NCBI GenBank assembly: GCA_965231165.1
Contig: OZ246421.1
Coordinates: 186,001 to 250,000, forward strand
Direction of reading: 5' to 3'
Source: Micavibrio_C sp965231165
GTDB lineage: Bacteria; Pseudomonadota; Alphaproteobacteria; Micavibrionales; Micavibrionaceae
Length of the DNA: 64,000 nt
Position 1 is the stretch's first letter; each line of letters begins with the position of its first letter. The position numbers and the translations under genes are program-made. Of this stretch, positions 17,932 to 26,835 are shown piece by piece. The notes beneath the pieces are model-generated. The model was not told the DNA's origin, ran no database searches, and saw only the letters and a list, made by a program, of their open reading frames with translations.

Positions 17932-18609
17932 ATGAAAAACGAAAAATGTTCCCAGCCGCTGGCTGGTGCTGCAGCAGCATTGGGCGTTTGCGGCGGTGAA
18001 CCTGAAAATCCCAAACGACGCGCCATACTGGATGCGGCGGGGCGTTTATTCCTTGAGCGCGGATTCAATGCCACCAGCATGGATGCGATCGCTGAAGCGG
18101 CACCGGTTTCCAAGCCGACGCTCTATAGTCATTTTAAGGACAAAAGCGATCTGTTTGCCGCTGTTATCAATGGCCGCTGCTGCTCACTGGTGTACAGCTT
18201 GTATGAGCACACCTCTGCCGAAGATGAAGATATCGAAACGACGTTGCGCGCGATTGCCAACAGTTTCTTTGATGTGATTTATTCATCAGACTCTCTAAGT
18301 CTTTACCGCATTATTATTTCCGAGTTGAAACAATTTCCGCAACTGGGTGAGGCATTATATCAGCAGGGGCCGGTTAAAGTTCTGACGTTGCTGTCCGCAT
18401 ATCTGGTTTTGCAGAATGAAAAAGGGCGTCTGCAGATTGCCGATCCCGAAATGGCGGCACGTCATTTCTTTAGCATGCTGAAGGGTGATCGGCATATGCA
18501 ATGCCTGCTGGGTATCTGCAGTGTGGTGCCGCCGGAGGAACGCGTACGTATTATCGATTCTGTCGTGACATTGTTCGTTGACGGATATCGCAACTGCAAA
18601 AAACCATAA
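17932..18609 (+). CDS. TetR/AcrR-family transcriptional regulator
   Basis: A dimeric repressor type with an N-terminal helix-turn-helix: RRAILDAAGRLFLERGF followed by SMDAIAEAAPVSKPTLYSHFKDKSDLF (about residues 28-75). The C-terminal domain resembles the AefR-like group and should bind a small ligand. The ATG at 17932 is used; a GTG at 17911 with a closer AAGGA site would add seven residues and is a real alternative. It has no divergent transporter beside it, so the target is unknown. Confidence 0.9.
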   Translation: MKNEKCSQPLAGAAAALGVCGGEPENPKRRAILDAAGRLFLERGFNATSMDAIAEAAPVSKPTLYSHFKDKSDLFAAVINGRCCSLVYSLYEHTSAEDEDIETTLRAIANSFFDVIYSSDSLSLYRIIISELKQFPQLGEALYQQGPVKVLTLLSAYLVLQNEKGRLQIADPEMAARHFFSMLKGDRHMQCLLGICSVVPPEERVRIIDSVVTLFVDGYRNCKKP

Positions 18610-18778
18610 GGCCTGAAATTTTCTTATCGTTGCTGCGCTGCACCGCGCAATCTTTTTCCAGTAATGTCCCAAAAATGGTCGAAAACACTCAATTTAATGA
18701 GTGATCGCCGCAATTGCTTCCTCATGCACCGCACTCAGTGATACGACTCTCCTTAGCCATTTAACGAGGAGATCGCAC

Positions 18779-19981
18779 ATGACTCTTGAGATTGAAGACA
18801 TTACCGACAGCCTGGCGAACCGCCGTTCCGATTTGCGTTTCCGGGCGCATGCGGATTACGACGGGCACGAGAAGGTGATCTATGCCGAAGACAATGATAT
18901 TGGCTTCCGCGCTTTCATCGCTGTTCACAATACGGCGCGTGGCCCGGCGCTGGGCGGTTGCCGATACTGGTCTCGTTATGCCAGCGATGACGAGGCAATC
19001 TCTGATGTGCTGCGTCTTTCACGCGGCATGACTTACAAGAACTCTGTCGCCGGTTTGGCGCTGGGTGGCGGGAAATCCGTGATCATCGGCAAGCCCGGTA
19101 CACGCCAGCCATCAGCTGAAATTATGCAGGCGCTGGGTACGGCTGTAAATTCTCTCGGCGGTCTGTATGTGACAGCCGAAGATGTCGGCACCAGCGTACA
19201 GCATATCTTGATTGCGCGCGGACGTACGCCTTACGTGGCCGGTGTGCCGCTAACGGCATTGTGCGAAGAACATATCCCTGCCGCGCTGGAAAATGCGGCT
19301 GTACCCAATCCCGATCCGTCACCTTATACCGCTTACGGCACCTATATGGCTGTCAAGGCAGCGGTCAAGCACCGCCTGAAAATGGATACGCTGAAAGGCC
19401 TGACTGTAACGGTGAAGGGCTATGGCCATGTGGCGCAGGTTCTGTGCCGCTATCTGGCTGATGATGGTGCGCAGCTGATGATCAGCGATATCACCGATCA
19501 GGCACGCCGTCAGATCGTTGCCGATTTCGGACCGGAGGCCTTGCTGGCTGAAGGGCGCGAAATTATGTCCGTGAAGTCGGACGTCTATGTGCCGTGTGCG
19601 CTGGGCGGTGACATCAATGATGGTACAATCCCGCATCTGGTGTTGTCAGGTGTCAAAGTGGTGGCCGGTTGTGCGAACAACCAGCTGAAGTCACCGCAGC
19701 ATGCCGATGAATTGCGCCGTGCCGGTATTTTGTATGCGCCTGATTATGTGGCCAATGCGGGCGGCGTGATTGCCGCCGGGATGCAGTATCTCTGGATGAT
19801 CAAGCCGGAAGCTTCTGTATTCCCGACGCACCAGTTGATCTCTGACCGTGTTGCACAGATTGGGCAGACGCTGGAGCAGATTTTCGTGCGCGCTGACGCG
19901 GAAGACAAAAACACCGCCGTGGTCGCGGACGAGCAGGGCCGCGAAGGCTTTGCGCAGCGTCTGCAGAGACAGGCCGCGTAA
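18779..19981 (+). CDS. Leucine/valine-type Glu/Leu/Phe/Val dehydrogenase
   Basis: NAD-dependent amino-acid dehydrogenase of 400 residues that oxidatively deaminates a branched-chain amino acid to its 2-oxo acid. The substrate-binding Lys in GMTYKNSVAG (Lys87) and the catalytic Lys in GGGKSVIIG (Lys99) are present. A Rossmann glycine motif (VKGYGHVAQVL) lies near 207, and NPDPSPYTAYGTY precedes it. The start is chosen by GAGGAG upstream; a longer frame from 18701 adds 26 non-homologous residues. The closest known type is leucine dehydrogenase, but Val or Phe use cannot be excluded. Confidence 0.92.
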   Translation: MTLEIEDITDSLANRRSDLRFRAHADYDGHEKVIYAEDNDIGFRAFIAVHNTARGPALGGCRYWSRYASDDEAISDVLRLSRGMTYKNSVAGLALGGGKSVIIGKPGTRQPSAEIMQALGTAVNSLGGLYVTAEDVGTSVQHILIARGRTPYVAGVPLTALCEEHIPAALENAAVPNPDPSPYTAYGTYMAVKAAVKHRLKMDTLKGLTVTVKGYGHVAQVLCRYLADDGAQLMISDITDQARRQIVADFGPEALLAEGREIMSVKSDVYVPCALGGDINDGTIPHLVLSGVKVVAGCANNQLKSPQHADELRRAGILYAPDYVANAGGVIAAGMQYLWMIKPEASVFPTHQLISDRVAQIGQTLEQIFVRADAEDKNTAVVADEQGREGFAQRLQRQAA

Positions 19982-20001
19982 GGTATTATTTTACCGCCTT
20001 C

Positions 20002-20037
20002 AAAAGACCCGTTCTGCCGAGCGGGTCTTTTGCTTTG
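20002..20037 (+). terminator. Intrinsic terminator of the dehydrogenase gene
   Basis: The 10-bp stem AAAAGACCCG/CGGGTCTTTT (20002-20011 and 20022-20031) lies 20 bp after the stop, with T residues contained in the descending arm. Confidence 0.8.
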
Positions 20038-20171
20038 GGAGTTTAGTTTGCCGACTTTGCCCTGCAGCACAGAAATTATTTGCATAATGTATTTTGGTTG
20101 TATTAGTGTTCGCGTATATGTAAATCATTGCATATGTAAACCATAACTCTTTGCGTACGTGGGGGTACAAT

Positions 20172-20381
20172 ATGAGTAAGCGTAAACGGGCTTTGGCGGC
20201 CCGCGAAAACAGCCAATTTATCTATCGCCTATCCATGGAACGCTGCCGTGCCCACATCAATCATATGCAGGCGATCCTGCATATGGGTGAGGGCGCGGGT
20301 GTCGATGTTGCGGAAGCCTTGCGTCAGATGATGCATGTCCTCGACATCGAGCTCAGCCATAATCTGGAGAATATGGCCTGA
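20172..20381 (+). CDS. Hypothetical 69-residue protein
   Basis: A small, probably helical protein (MSKRKRALAARENSQFIYRL...) with a basic N-terminus and no recognised domain. The ATG at 20172 follows a G-rich ribosome-site-like GGGGG; a longer frame from 20151 is possible. Conserved-looking helix boundaries and a clean open frame support it, nothing else does. Confidence 0.5.
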   Translation: MSKRKRALAARENSQFIYRLSMERCRAHINHMQAILHMGEGAGVDVAEALRQMMHVLDIELSHNLENMA

Positions 20382-20466
20382 TGCGTTTTTGCGTCTGGCT
20401 ATAGTCAGAAGCGGGCCGAGCGGTTACACTGAGGAAATTAGAGAATAGTTCCGGAGGAATGCTCTC

Positions 20467-21111
20467 GTGTGGATATTTCTATGGTTTGTGGCCTCGGCTT
20501 TTATTCTGGGCGTTTTTGGCTGGTCGCTCCTTATTCTGGGGCAACAGAAACGCGCCTGGGCCGCTTTTGCCAAAAAGCATAATCTCTCTTATGTGCCGGG
20601 GAAACTGGTGGAAGCCCCGGCCATAAAGGGCGCTATCTTTGGCTACAAGATCGCTTTCTTTCCCGATGTGCAGGCGACGCAGGACCAGCGCGGGCAGCGT
20701 TTTGTCACCGTGCTTGAATTTGATCTGGGCGAGAGCGGTGCGACAGGCGCGGTGATCGGCGCTTCGGATTATGCCACCTTTATTTCTAATCTGACATTTG
20801 CCGACACTGTTGAGATTGATTTTCCCGGCTGGGACAAAACCCGGATTGTGCGCACACGTGATCCTGAAGCGCTGAAATCTTATCTGACGCAGGAACGCCT
20901 CGGCCTTTTGCATGGTTTGATGTCTGTTAAAAACAGTGCTGCGTTGTATTTCATCGACGATCAGGGCGCGGTTCTGCATATCGAAACGACAGACCCTATC
21001 CGCGATGCCGATCGTTTTGAAAAGATGGTGCAGAAAATCGCTTCGTCGCTCGACAAGCTGAAGCTTACGGCGGAAGAACGCGCGCAGACCAAAGCGGCGT
21101 CTGCTTCCTAA
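20467..21111 (+). CDS. Hypothetical inner-membrane-anchored protein
   Basis: A 214-residue protein with one N-terminal transmembrane helix (residues about 2-24), then a soluble domain of mixed alpha/beta character and a charged C-terminus. The GTG start at 20467 is supported by GGAGGA 8 nt upstream; no in-frame ATG exists nearby. No family is recognised with certainty. The last 4 bp overlap the end of the convergent glucosidase gene. Confidence 0.65.
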   Translation: MWIFLWFVASAFILGVFGWSLLILGQQKRAWAAFAKKHNLSYVPGKLVEAPAIKGAIFGYKIAFFPDVQATQDQRGQRFVTVLEFDLGESGATGAVIGASDYATFISNLTFADTVEIDFPGWDKTRIVRTRDPEALKSYLTQERLGLLHGLMSVKNSAALYFIDDQGAVLHIETTDPIRDADRFEKMVQKIASSLDKLKLTAEERAQTKAASAS

Positions 21112-22670
21112 CGAAAAACGCAGCCATAGGGTGGCAATTTTTCATCGTTATATGTTTGTTCCTGGTTTGTCAGGTTGAACAGGCACTGAACGGATTGGCC
21201 TTCCCCTGTCCGTGAGAAGGCCAGCACGTTTTCACTGCCTGTATCGGCGAAACTGATTGCACCGCGGACCAGGGCGGGGTTTTCCTTACGCCATTTCAGG
21301 AATTGCCGGGTGAAATTGAGAACGGATTCTTTGTCCTGTTCCTGTGCTCCCACATTCAACGGCAGATGCGCGGCGGCCACGGGCAGCCACGATTTGGCGG
21401 CAGCGGTGAATCCGGCGCTTTCCGTTTTACTCGTCCAGGGCATAGGTGTGCGGCAGCCGTCGCGGCCTTGCCATTCCGGCCAGAGCGATATGCCCCAGGG
21501 GTCTTGCAGGTCTTCAAATTTGAGGGTGGCTTCGGGCAGTCCCAGCTCTTCGCCCTGATAGATGAAGGCGGTGCCGCGCAGGCTGCAGAGAAGGGCGATC
21601 AGTAATTTGGCAAGGCGCGGGTCGCGGTTATCGTCACCGAAGCGCGTCAGGGCGCGCACCACGTCATGATTTGAAAAGGCCCATGACGGCCAGCTGTCCG
21701 GGCCTTCGGCGAAGAAGGTCTCGATGGGGTTGCGGACCAGGCTGGCGGATAGTTTGTTTTTGCGGCCGCTCATATAGCTGAACTGGTAACAGGTATGAAG
21801 GCGCTTATCGCCTGTCGTATATTCGGCAGCCAGTTGTACCGGGTTGTCGTCACCGATTTCGCCGACGCTCATCGTGGCGCCGAATTCATCGAGTAGTGAT
21901 CGTAGTTTCTCAAGGAAGGCGATGTTCTCCGGTTGCGATTTATCGAATTTGTGAAACTGCATGTTGTAGGGATAAGGGAAGTCGGCCTGATTGGCGCTGG
22001 TGGACATGTCCTGCACCCGTGGCGGGTTATCACGCAGTTGCGGATCGCAGAAAAAATAGTTGGTGACATCAAGGCGGAAGCCATCGACGCCGCGTTCCAG
22101 CCAGAAGCGGCATTCGCCCAGCAGCGCCTTCTGCACATCCGGATTGTGGAAGTTCAGGTCGGGCTGCGAGGACAGAAAATTGTGCATGTAATACTGGCCG
22201 CGCTTGGTATTAAACGTCCATGCCGGGCCGCCGAACATGCTGTGCCAGTTGTTGGGCGGTGTGCCGTCAGGTTTGGGGTCGGCCCAGGTGTACCAGTCGG
22301 CTTTGGCATTGTTGCGGCTTTTCAGGCTTTCCTGAAACCACGCATGCTGGTCTGAGGTGTGGTTAAGCACCTGATCGATGACGATTTTTAAACCCAGTTG
22401 GTGCGCGCGGGCGAGCAGCGCGTCGAAATCGGCGAGCGTCCCGAACAGCGGATCGACAGCGCGGTAATCGGAAACATCGTAGCCGAAATCTTTCATCGGT
22501 GATTTAAAGAACGGGGAAAGCCAGATGGCATCGACACCAAGATCCGCCACGTAGTCGAGTTTTTGCGTGATGCCCTTCAGGTCACCGATGCCGTCGCCGT
22601 TGCTGTCCATGAAACTGCGGGGGTATATCTGATAAAAAACGCCACCGCGCCACCATTCATTTTTGCTCAT
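21108..22670 (-). CDS. GH13 alpha-glucosidase (oligo-1,6-glucosidase type)
   Basis: Glycoside hydrolase family 13 enzyme, 520 residues, hydrolysing alpha-glucosidic bonds of small saccharides, probably in the cytoplasm since no signal peptide is present. The N-terminus (WWRGGVFYQIYPRSFMDSNGDGIGDLKG) is typical. The catalytic residues are visible: nucleophile Asp in GFRLDVTN (near 201), acid/base Glu in SVGEIGDD (near 271) and the transition-state Asp in SNHDVVR (near 336). Whether isomaltose, sucrose or trehalose-6-phosphate is used cannot be told. There is no sugar transporter beside it. Confidence 0.93.
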   Translation of the reverse strand: MSKNEWWRGGVFYQIYPRSFMDSNGDGIGDLKGITQKLDYVADLGVDAIWLSPFFKSPMKDFGYDVSDYRAVDPLFGTLADFDALLARAHQLGLKIVIDQVLNHTSDQHAWFQESLKSRNNAKADWYTWADPKPDGTPPNNWHSMFGGPAWTFNTKRGQYYMHNFLSSQPDLNFHNPDVQKALLGECRFWLERGVDGFRLDVTNYFFCDPQLRDNPPRVQDMSTSANQADFPYPYNMQFHKFDKSQPENIAFLEKLRSLLDEFGATMSVGEIGDDNPVQLAAEYTTGDKRLHTCYQFSYMSGRKNKLSASLVRNPIETFFAEGPDSWPSWAFSNHDVVRALTRFGDDNRDPRLAKLLIALLCSLRGTAFIYQGEELGLPEATLKFEDLQDPWGISLWPEWQGRDGCRTPMPWTSKTESAGFTAAAKSWLPVAAAHLPLNVGAQEQDKESVLNFTRQFLKWRKENPALVRGAISFADTGSENVLAFSRTGEGQSVQCLFNLTNQEQTYNDEKLPPYGCVFR

Positions 22671-22701
22671 GCCTGATACCCCTCTTGTTTGACGATGGTA
22701 A

Positions 22702-22733
22702 CAAAAAAGCCGCCCGGTGGGGCGGCTTTTTCA
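22702..22733 (-). terminator. Intrinsic terminator of the cyclophilin gene
   Basis: A 12-bp perfect stem AAAAAGCCGCCC/GGGCGGCTTTTT (22704-22715 and 22720-22731) with loop GGTG lies just after the cyclophilin stop; on the minus strand it ends in T residues. Confidence 0.9.
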
Positions 22734-22747
22734 ATAAAGGGGAACAA

Positions 22748-23461
22748 TTATTCCGGTGTGTGGTCCGTATCGGAAACGCCTTCTTCGGCGTCAGCCTTGG
22801 CTTCCGGTTCTGCTGTTTCTTTTACATCAGCGGGTTTGGCGGCTTCTGTGGCCGGAGCGGCCTTAGCATCAGCAGCGGCATCCGTAGTAGCGGCAGCAGG
22901 GGCGGCCGCATCATTTGCCGCAGCCGGGGCAGCTTCGCCGCCCAGTGTGGCTTTTACGATTTTGTCCGGGTTTGCAGGCGGCTCGCCTTTGGCGATCGCG
23001 TCAACAAATTCCATACCCGCGGTGACGTGACCGAATACGGTGTACTGGCCGGTCAGGAAGCTGCAGCCGTCATCGGTGAAGCAGATGAAGAACTGGCTGT
23101 TGGCCGAGTCCGGGTTCATCGTGCGGGCCATGCCCAGTGTGCCGCGTTTGTACGGGGTGTTGCTGAATTCAGCTTTCAGGTCCGGATAGCTGGAACCGCC
23201 GCGGCCTGTGCCGGTCGGGTCGCCTGTCTGGGCCATGAAGCCGTCAATGACGCGGTGGAAAACGATACCGTCATAGAAACCTTCTTTGACCAGCGTTTTG
23301 ATACGCTCGACATGGCCGGGGGCGACATCGGGCATCAGTTCAATCACGACTGTGCCTGATTTCAGTTCGAGGTTCAGTGTGTTTTCAGGGGATGCCGCTT
23401 GCGCAGCGAAAGAAGTGGTCGTCATTACGGCGAGGCTCCAGATTAAATGCGAGAATTTCAT
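22748..23461 (-). CDS. Periplasmic cyclophilin-type peptidyl-prolyl isomerase
   Basis: Catalyses cis-trans isomerisation of prolyl bonds during folding of exported proteins. The 237 residues comprise a signal peptide (cleavage near AQA-AS), one cyclophilin domain (about 28-170) and a low-complexity Ala/Glu-rich tail of about 60 residues. The family signature is intact: FHRVIDGFMAQTGDPTGTGRGG, with the active-site Arg, and the NSQFFICF block. The tail is unusual for ppiA and may be disordered. Confidence 0.92.
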   Translation of the reverse strand: MKFSHLIWSLAVMTTTSFAAQAASPENTLNLELKSGTVVIELMPDVAPGHVERIKTLVKEGFYDGIVFHRVIDGFMAQTGDPTGTGRGGSSYPDLKAEFSNTPYKRGTLGMARTMNPDSANSQFFICFTDDGCSFLTGQYTVFGHVTAGMEFVDAIAKGEPPANPDKIVKATLGGEAAPAAANDAAAPAAATTDAAADAKAAPATEAAKPADVKETAEPEAKADAEEGVSDTDHTPE

Positions 23462-23585
23462 AGTCGTGTTTCCTTAAGTTCCTTGAATAGAGTCAGGGGG
23501 CTTTATTTCTACAAGGATTGCCATACTAGTATGGCCAATTCAAGGCATGTCGGGGGTGTAAATCGGGCTTACGCACCGATCTTGA

Positions 23586-23879
23586 TCAGGGGGTGCCTGC
23601 GGGTTCCAGCTTGCGTTTTGCCGGGGTGGGGGCGGTTTCGCCCTCGGGCAGCGTTTGTTTGATATGCTCGATATTGGTATCGTTATTATGGGATTGCGCG
23701 ATATCTTTCAGCATGCACAGACAGCTGCCGCATTGCGGTTTTTTGCCCCCGGTGCAACTGGCGTAGATGTCCTTTACGCGTACAATTATGCCCTGTTTAT
23801 CTGAGAGGAAACGCTCGACCGCCTTCTCATTAAAGCGGTCGCCCTTATCGTTTTCCGGATTGCACAGGCAGATAATCAC
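23586..23879 (-). CDS. bfd: Bacterioferritin-associated ferredoxin
   Basis: A small [2Fe-2S] protein that reduces the ferric core of bacterioferritin to release iron. Cluster cysteines follow the family layout: Cys4 and Cys6 in IICLCNP, and Cys50 and Cys53 in CGSC. The start is a GTG; an in-frame stop lies six codons upstream, so no other start is available. The C-terminus after residue 75 is a variable tail. A Fur-box-like sequence is found 56 bp upstream, and bfr follows on the same strand beyond it. Confidence 0.88.
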   Translation of the reverse strand: MIICLCNPENDKGDRFNEKAVERFLSDKQGIIVRVKDIYASCTGGKKPQCGSCLCMLKDIAQSHNNDTNIEHIKQTLPEGETAPTPAKRKLEPAGTP

Positions 23880-23934
23880 TTTACGGTACTCGCGTTAAGG
23901 GCGTTGATTTCCTATGACTCAACAATACTGCACT

Positions 23935-23953
23935 TGATAATCATTCGCAATTA
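23935..23953. promoter_or_regulatory. Fur-box-like operator upstream of bfd
   Basis: The 19-mer TGATAATCATTCGCAATTA reads on the minus strand as TAATTGCGAATGATTATCA, close to the classical Fur consensus built of GATAAT repeats. It sits where the bfd promoter should be. Iron-dependent control of bfd is inferred, not shown. Confidence 0.65.
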
Positions 23954-23991
23954 AAATTCAGGATAGGTTCCACAAGGATCGTGTGCATAAC

Positions 23992-24019
23992 AAAAAACCG
24001 CCCAAAATGGCGGTTTTCC
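23992..24019 (-). terminator. Intrinsic terminator of bfr
   Basis: The 9-bp stem AAAACCGCC/GGCGGTTTT (23994-24002 and 24009-24017) is followed by TTTTTT on the minus strand, 30 bp past the bfr stop. It separates bfr from bfd transcription. Confidence 0.85.
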
Positions 24020-24046
24020 AAGAATTTTTATTGTGCAGATGCGAAA

Positions 24047-24535
24047 TCAGGCGTCTTGCTGATCGGCTGAATCGGACTGTAGCTGGATGTAATTCTCAAA
24101 GCCCATGTCTTCGATCATCTGCAGTTGGGTTTCCAGGTGGTCCTGATGGCCTTCCTCGTCGGACAGTATTTTGATCAGCAGATCGCGGCTGACATAGTCT
24201 TGCGCTTCCTCACAGATGGCGATGCCCTTGCGGTAGGTGGCGATACCGTGTTTTTCGAGTTTCAGGTCGGCCTCCAGCACTTCCTTGACGTTCTCGCCGA
24301 TCATCAGCTTGTCGAGTTCCTGCAGGTTGGGCAGGCCTTCGAGCAGCAGGATGCGCTTGATCAGCAGATCGGCGTGGTTCATCTCCTCGATGGATTCTTT
24401 TTTCTCGTGGCGGCCCAGCTTGGTCATGCCCCAGTCATCAAGGATGCGGGCATGCAGGAAATACTGGTTGATGGCCGTCAACTCACCGCGCAGCGAGTTG
24501 TTCAGCGTTTCAAGGACTTTCTTGTTGCCTTTCAT
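24047..24535 (-). CDS. bfr: Bacterioferritin
   Basis: A heme-containing iron-storage protein forming a 24-subunit shell. The 162-residue chain carries the ferroxidase ligands Glu18, Glu51 and His54 and the heme-binding Met52 (EEMNHAD), all at canonical positions. The motif RILLLEGLPNLQ is diagnostic. A ribosome site (GGAGG) lies 8 nt before the ATG. It pairs functionally with bfd, located next to it but separated by a terminator and a Fur-type site. Confidence 0.96.
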   Translation of the reverse strand: MKGNKKVLETLNNSLRGELTAINQYFLHARILDDWGMTKLGRHEKKESIEEMNHADLLIKRILLLEGLPNLQELDKLMIGENVKEVLEADLKLEKHGIATYRKGIAICEEAQDYVSRDLLIKILSDEEGHQDHLETQLQMIEDMGFENYIQLQSDSADQQDA

Positions 24536-24660
24536 GGGCGGCCTCCTAAGGGATTGAATTGCACCGTTGAGAATAAAGCGCTGGTCACGAAAAACAAGGG
24601 GGATGATCCGGTTTTATTGACGAAAACCAAAGGAACTCAAGGGGTTGTTGAGAATGAGTT

Positions 24661-25965
24661 TTATTTACGCCCAAACGCACGGGTAAAGATGACATTTGTA
24701 TGCTTGATATAATCGTCGTATTTGAAAATCGCTTTCAGGTCAGCGGGTTTCATCGCCTTGGCGACATCGGGATCTTTTGACAGCAGGTCGATGAATTTTG
24801 TCTGGCCGTTGCTTTCCCACACTTTCATCGCGTTGCGCTGGACGATACTGTAGGCATCTTCGCGGCTGACGCCTTTTTGCGTCAGTGCCAGCATCGTGCG
24901 TTGTGAGAAGACGAGGCCGCCGAGCTTTTCGAGATTGGCCATCATCGTATCGGGATAGATCAGCAGGTTTTCGATCAGTCCGGCAAGACGCATCAGTGCG
25001 AAGTCGAGCGTGACGCAGGCATCGGGGGCAATCATGCGCTCGACGGAGGAATGCGAGATATCGCGTTCGTGCCACAACGTCACGTTTTCCATCGCCGGAA
25101 TAACGGCGGAGCGCACCATGCGGGCAAGGCCGGTAAGATTTTCCGAGAGCACCGGGTTGCGTTTGTGCGGCATCGCCGATGAACCCTTTTGCCCCTTACT
25201 GAAAAACTCTTCGGCTTCGCGGACTTCGCTGCGTTGCAGGTGGCGGATTTCGGTGGCGAGGTTCTCGACAGAAGAGGCGATCACGCCGAGCGTGGCGAAA
25301 TACATCGCATGACGGTCGCGCGGAATGACCTGTGTGGCGACAGTTTCCGGTTTCAGCCCCAGTTTTTTGGCAACGTAAGCTTCCACGGATGGATCGACGG
25401 TGGCGTAGGTGCCGACTGCGCCGGAGATGGTGCAGGTGGAAATATCGGCGCGGGCGGCTTTCAGGCGTTCTTTGGCACGGGCAAAGGCGGCGTAATGACC
25501 TGCCAGTTTGATGCCGAAGGTGGTGGGTTCGGCGTGGATGCCATGGCTGCGGCCAATGCACAGTGTTTTCTTGTGTTTGGTCGCTTGTTTCTTGAGCGCT
25601 TTCAAAACGGCGTCGATATCTTTCAGCAAGAGGTCGGCGGATTGCTGGAGCTGCACGGCGAAGGCGGTATCGAGCACGTCGGAGGAGGTCATGCCCTGAT
25701 GCATGAAGCGGGCATCGGGGCCAGCATGCTCAGTGATGTTGGTCAGGAAGGCGATGACATCGTGTTTAACTTCGCGTTCGATTTCGGCAATGCGGGTGGC
25801 GTCGAATTTGGCCTTCTTGCGCAATGTGCCGGGCACGCGCGCGGGGATGGTGCCCATCGCGGCCATGCGTTCGGCGGCAAGAATTTCGATTTCCAGCATG
25901 ATGCGGAAACGGTTATCCGTATCCCAGATGGATGACATTTCAGGGCGGGAATAGCGTGGGATCAT
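24661..25965 (-). CDS. purB: Adenylosuccinate lyase
   Basis: Removes fumarate from SAICAR and adenylosuccinate in purine biosynthesis. The 434-residue length matches alphaproteobacterial PurB. The fumarase/aspartase superfamily signature GSSAMPHKRNP, with the flexible catalytic loop Ser, is near residue 260. Further active-site blocks are TSSDVLDTA (near 88-96) and the His in GRSHGIHAEPT (near 138-148). No other purine gene is adjacent. Confidence 0.97.
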   Translation of the reverse strand: MIPRYSRPEMSSIWDTDNRFRIMLEIEILAAERMAAMGTIPARVPGTLRKKAKFDATRIAEIEREVKHDVIAFLTNITEHAGPDARFMHQGMTSSDVLDTAFAVQLQQSADLLLKDIDAVLKALKKQATKHKKTLCIGRSHGIHAEPTTFGIKLAGHYAAFARAKERLKAARADISTCTISGAVGTYATVDPSVEAYVAKKLGLKPETVATQVIPRDRHAMYFATLGVIASSVENLATEIRHLQRSEVREAEEFFSKGQKGSSAMPHKRNPVLSENLTGLARMVRSAVIPAMENVTLWHERDISHSSVERMIAPDACVTLDFALMRLAGLIENLLIYPDTMMANLEKLGGLVFSQRTMLALTQKGVSREDAYSIVQRNAMKVWESNGQTKFIDLLSKDPDVAKAMKPADLKAIFKYDDYIKHTNVIFTRAFGRK

Positions 25966-25994
25966 ACTGTCTCCGATAAGTTATAGATAATGAC

Positions 25995-26059
25995 ACCCTC
26001 ACCCCAGCCCTCTCCCTGAGGGAGAGGGAGGAGCATCGCAGATGCGGAGGGTGAGGGGG
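25995..26059. repeat. CCCTCACCC-type palindromic repeat
   Basis: A 65-bp element with outer arms ACCCTCACCCC and GGAGGGTGAGGGG and an inner hairpin CCCTCTCCC/GGGAGAGGG (26008-26028). This is a common interspersed palindrome in proteobacteria. Only one copy is present in this window, between purB and radC. Confidence 0.8.
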
Positions 26060-26073
26060 CTAAATTCATGATT

Positions 26074-26784
26074 TCAGAGCAAACCTAAATTTCTAAAGCT
26101 CGCTGTGCCGTTTTTCGACACGATGATATGGTCGTGGATAATGATGTTTAAAGGTTCGCCTGCGGCAATGATCTGCTTCGTCATATCAATATCCATGCGG
26201 CTGGGGGTGGGGTCGCCGCTCGGGTGATTGTGGCACAGGATGATCGCTGTCGCGCTGAGTTCCAGTGCGCGTTTCATAATTTCGCGCGGGTAAACGGGTG
26301 TGTGATCGACGGTGCCGCTTTGCTGGATTTCGTCGGCGATCAGTTCGTTCTTTTTATTCAGGAACAGAATGCGGAAATGTTCCTTGGTTTCATGCCCCAT
26401 GGTGGCGGCGCAGTAATCCATCAGCCGCGCCCATGAATTCAGGATTGGTTTCTTCATCACGTCTTGTTTGAGCATGCGGAAGGCGGAGGCCTGAATCGCT
26501 TTGAGTGCTGTGATGGTGTTATCCGACAGGCCGTCGATTTTTTCGAGTTCGGCGACAGGGGCGTTCAGTACGCCCGCGAGGTTGCCGAATTTTGTAACCA
26601 GTTCCTTGGCCAGCGGTTTGACATCGCGGCGGGGGATGGCCATGAACAGCACCAGTTCGAGCAGCTCGTAATCGGGCAGGGCATCCGCGCCGCCCAGCAG
26701 AAAACGCTCGCGCAGGCGGTCGCGGTGGCCGTGGTAATGCGGCTCTTCGGTGGGGGTTGCTTCGGATCTCACGCGTGCGCTCAT
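26074..26784 (-). CDS. radC: RadC family JAB-domain protein
   Basis: A 236-residue protein with an N-terminal helix-hairpin-helix-like region (about 20-100) and a C-terminal JAB/MPN metalloprotease-like domain. The zinc motif is intact: Glu in VYPREI, then HNHPSGDPTPSRMD, which provides two His and one Asp. Despite the name, a role in repair has not been firmly established for the family. Its stop lies 15 bp from a palindromic repeat. Confidence 0.93.
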   Translation of the reverse strand: MSARVRSEATPTEEPHYHGHRDRLRERFLLGGADALPDYELLELVLFMAIPRRDVKPLAKELVTKFGNLAGVLNAPVAELEKIDGLSDNTITALKAIQASAFRMLKQDVMKKPILNSWARLMDYCAATMGHETKEHFRILFLNKKNELIADEIQQSGTVDHTPVYPREIMKRALELSATAIILCHNHPSGDPTPSRMDIDMTKQIIAAGEPLNIIIHDHIIVSKNGTASFRNLGLL

Positions 26785-26835
26785 GCCTTCAGGGAATAGG
26801 CGAGTAGGGCCGTAGAGTCAATGATTCTGCGGTTT

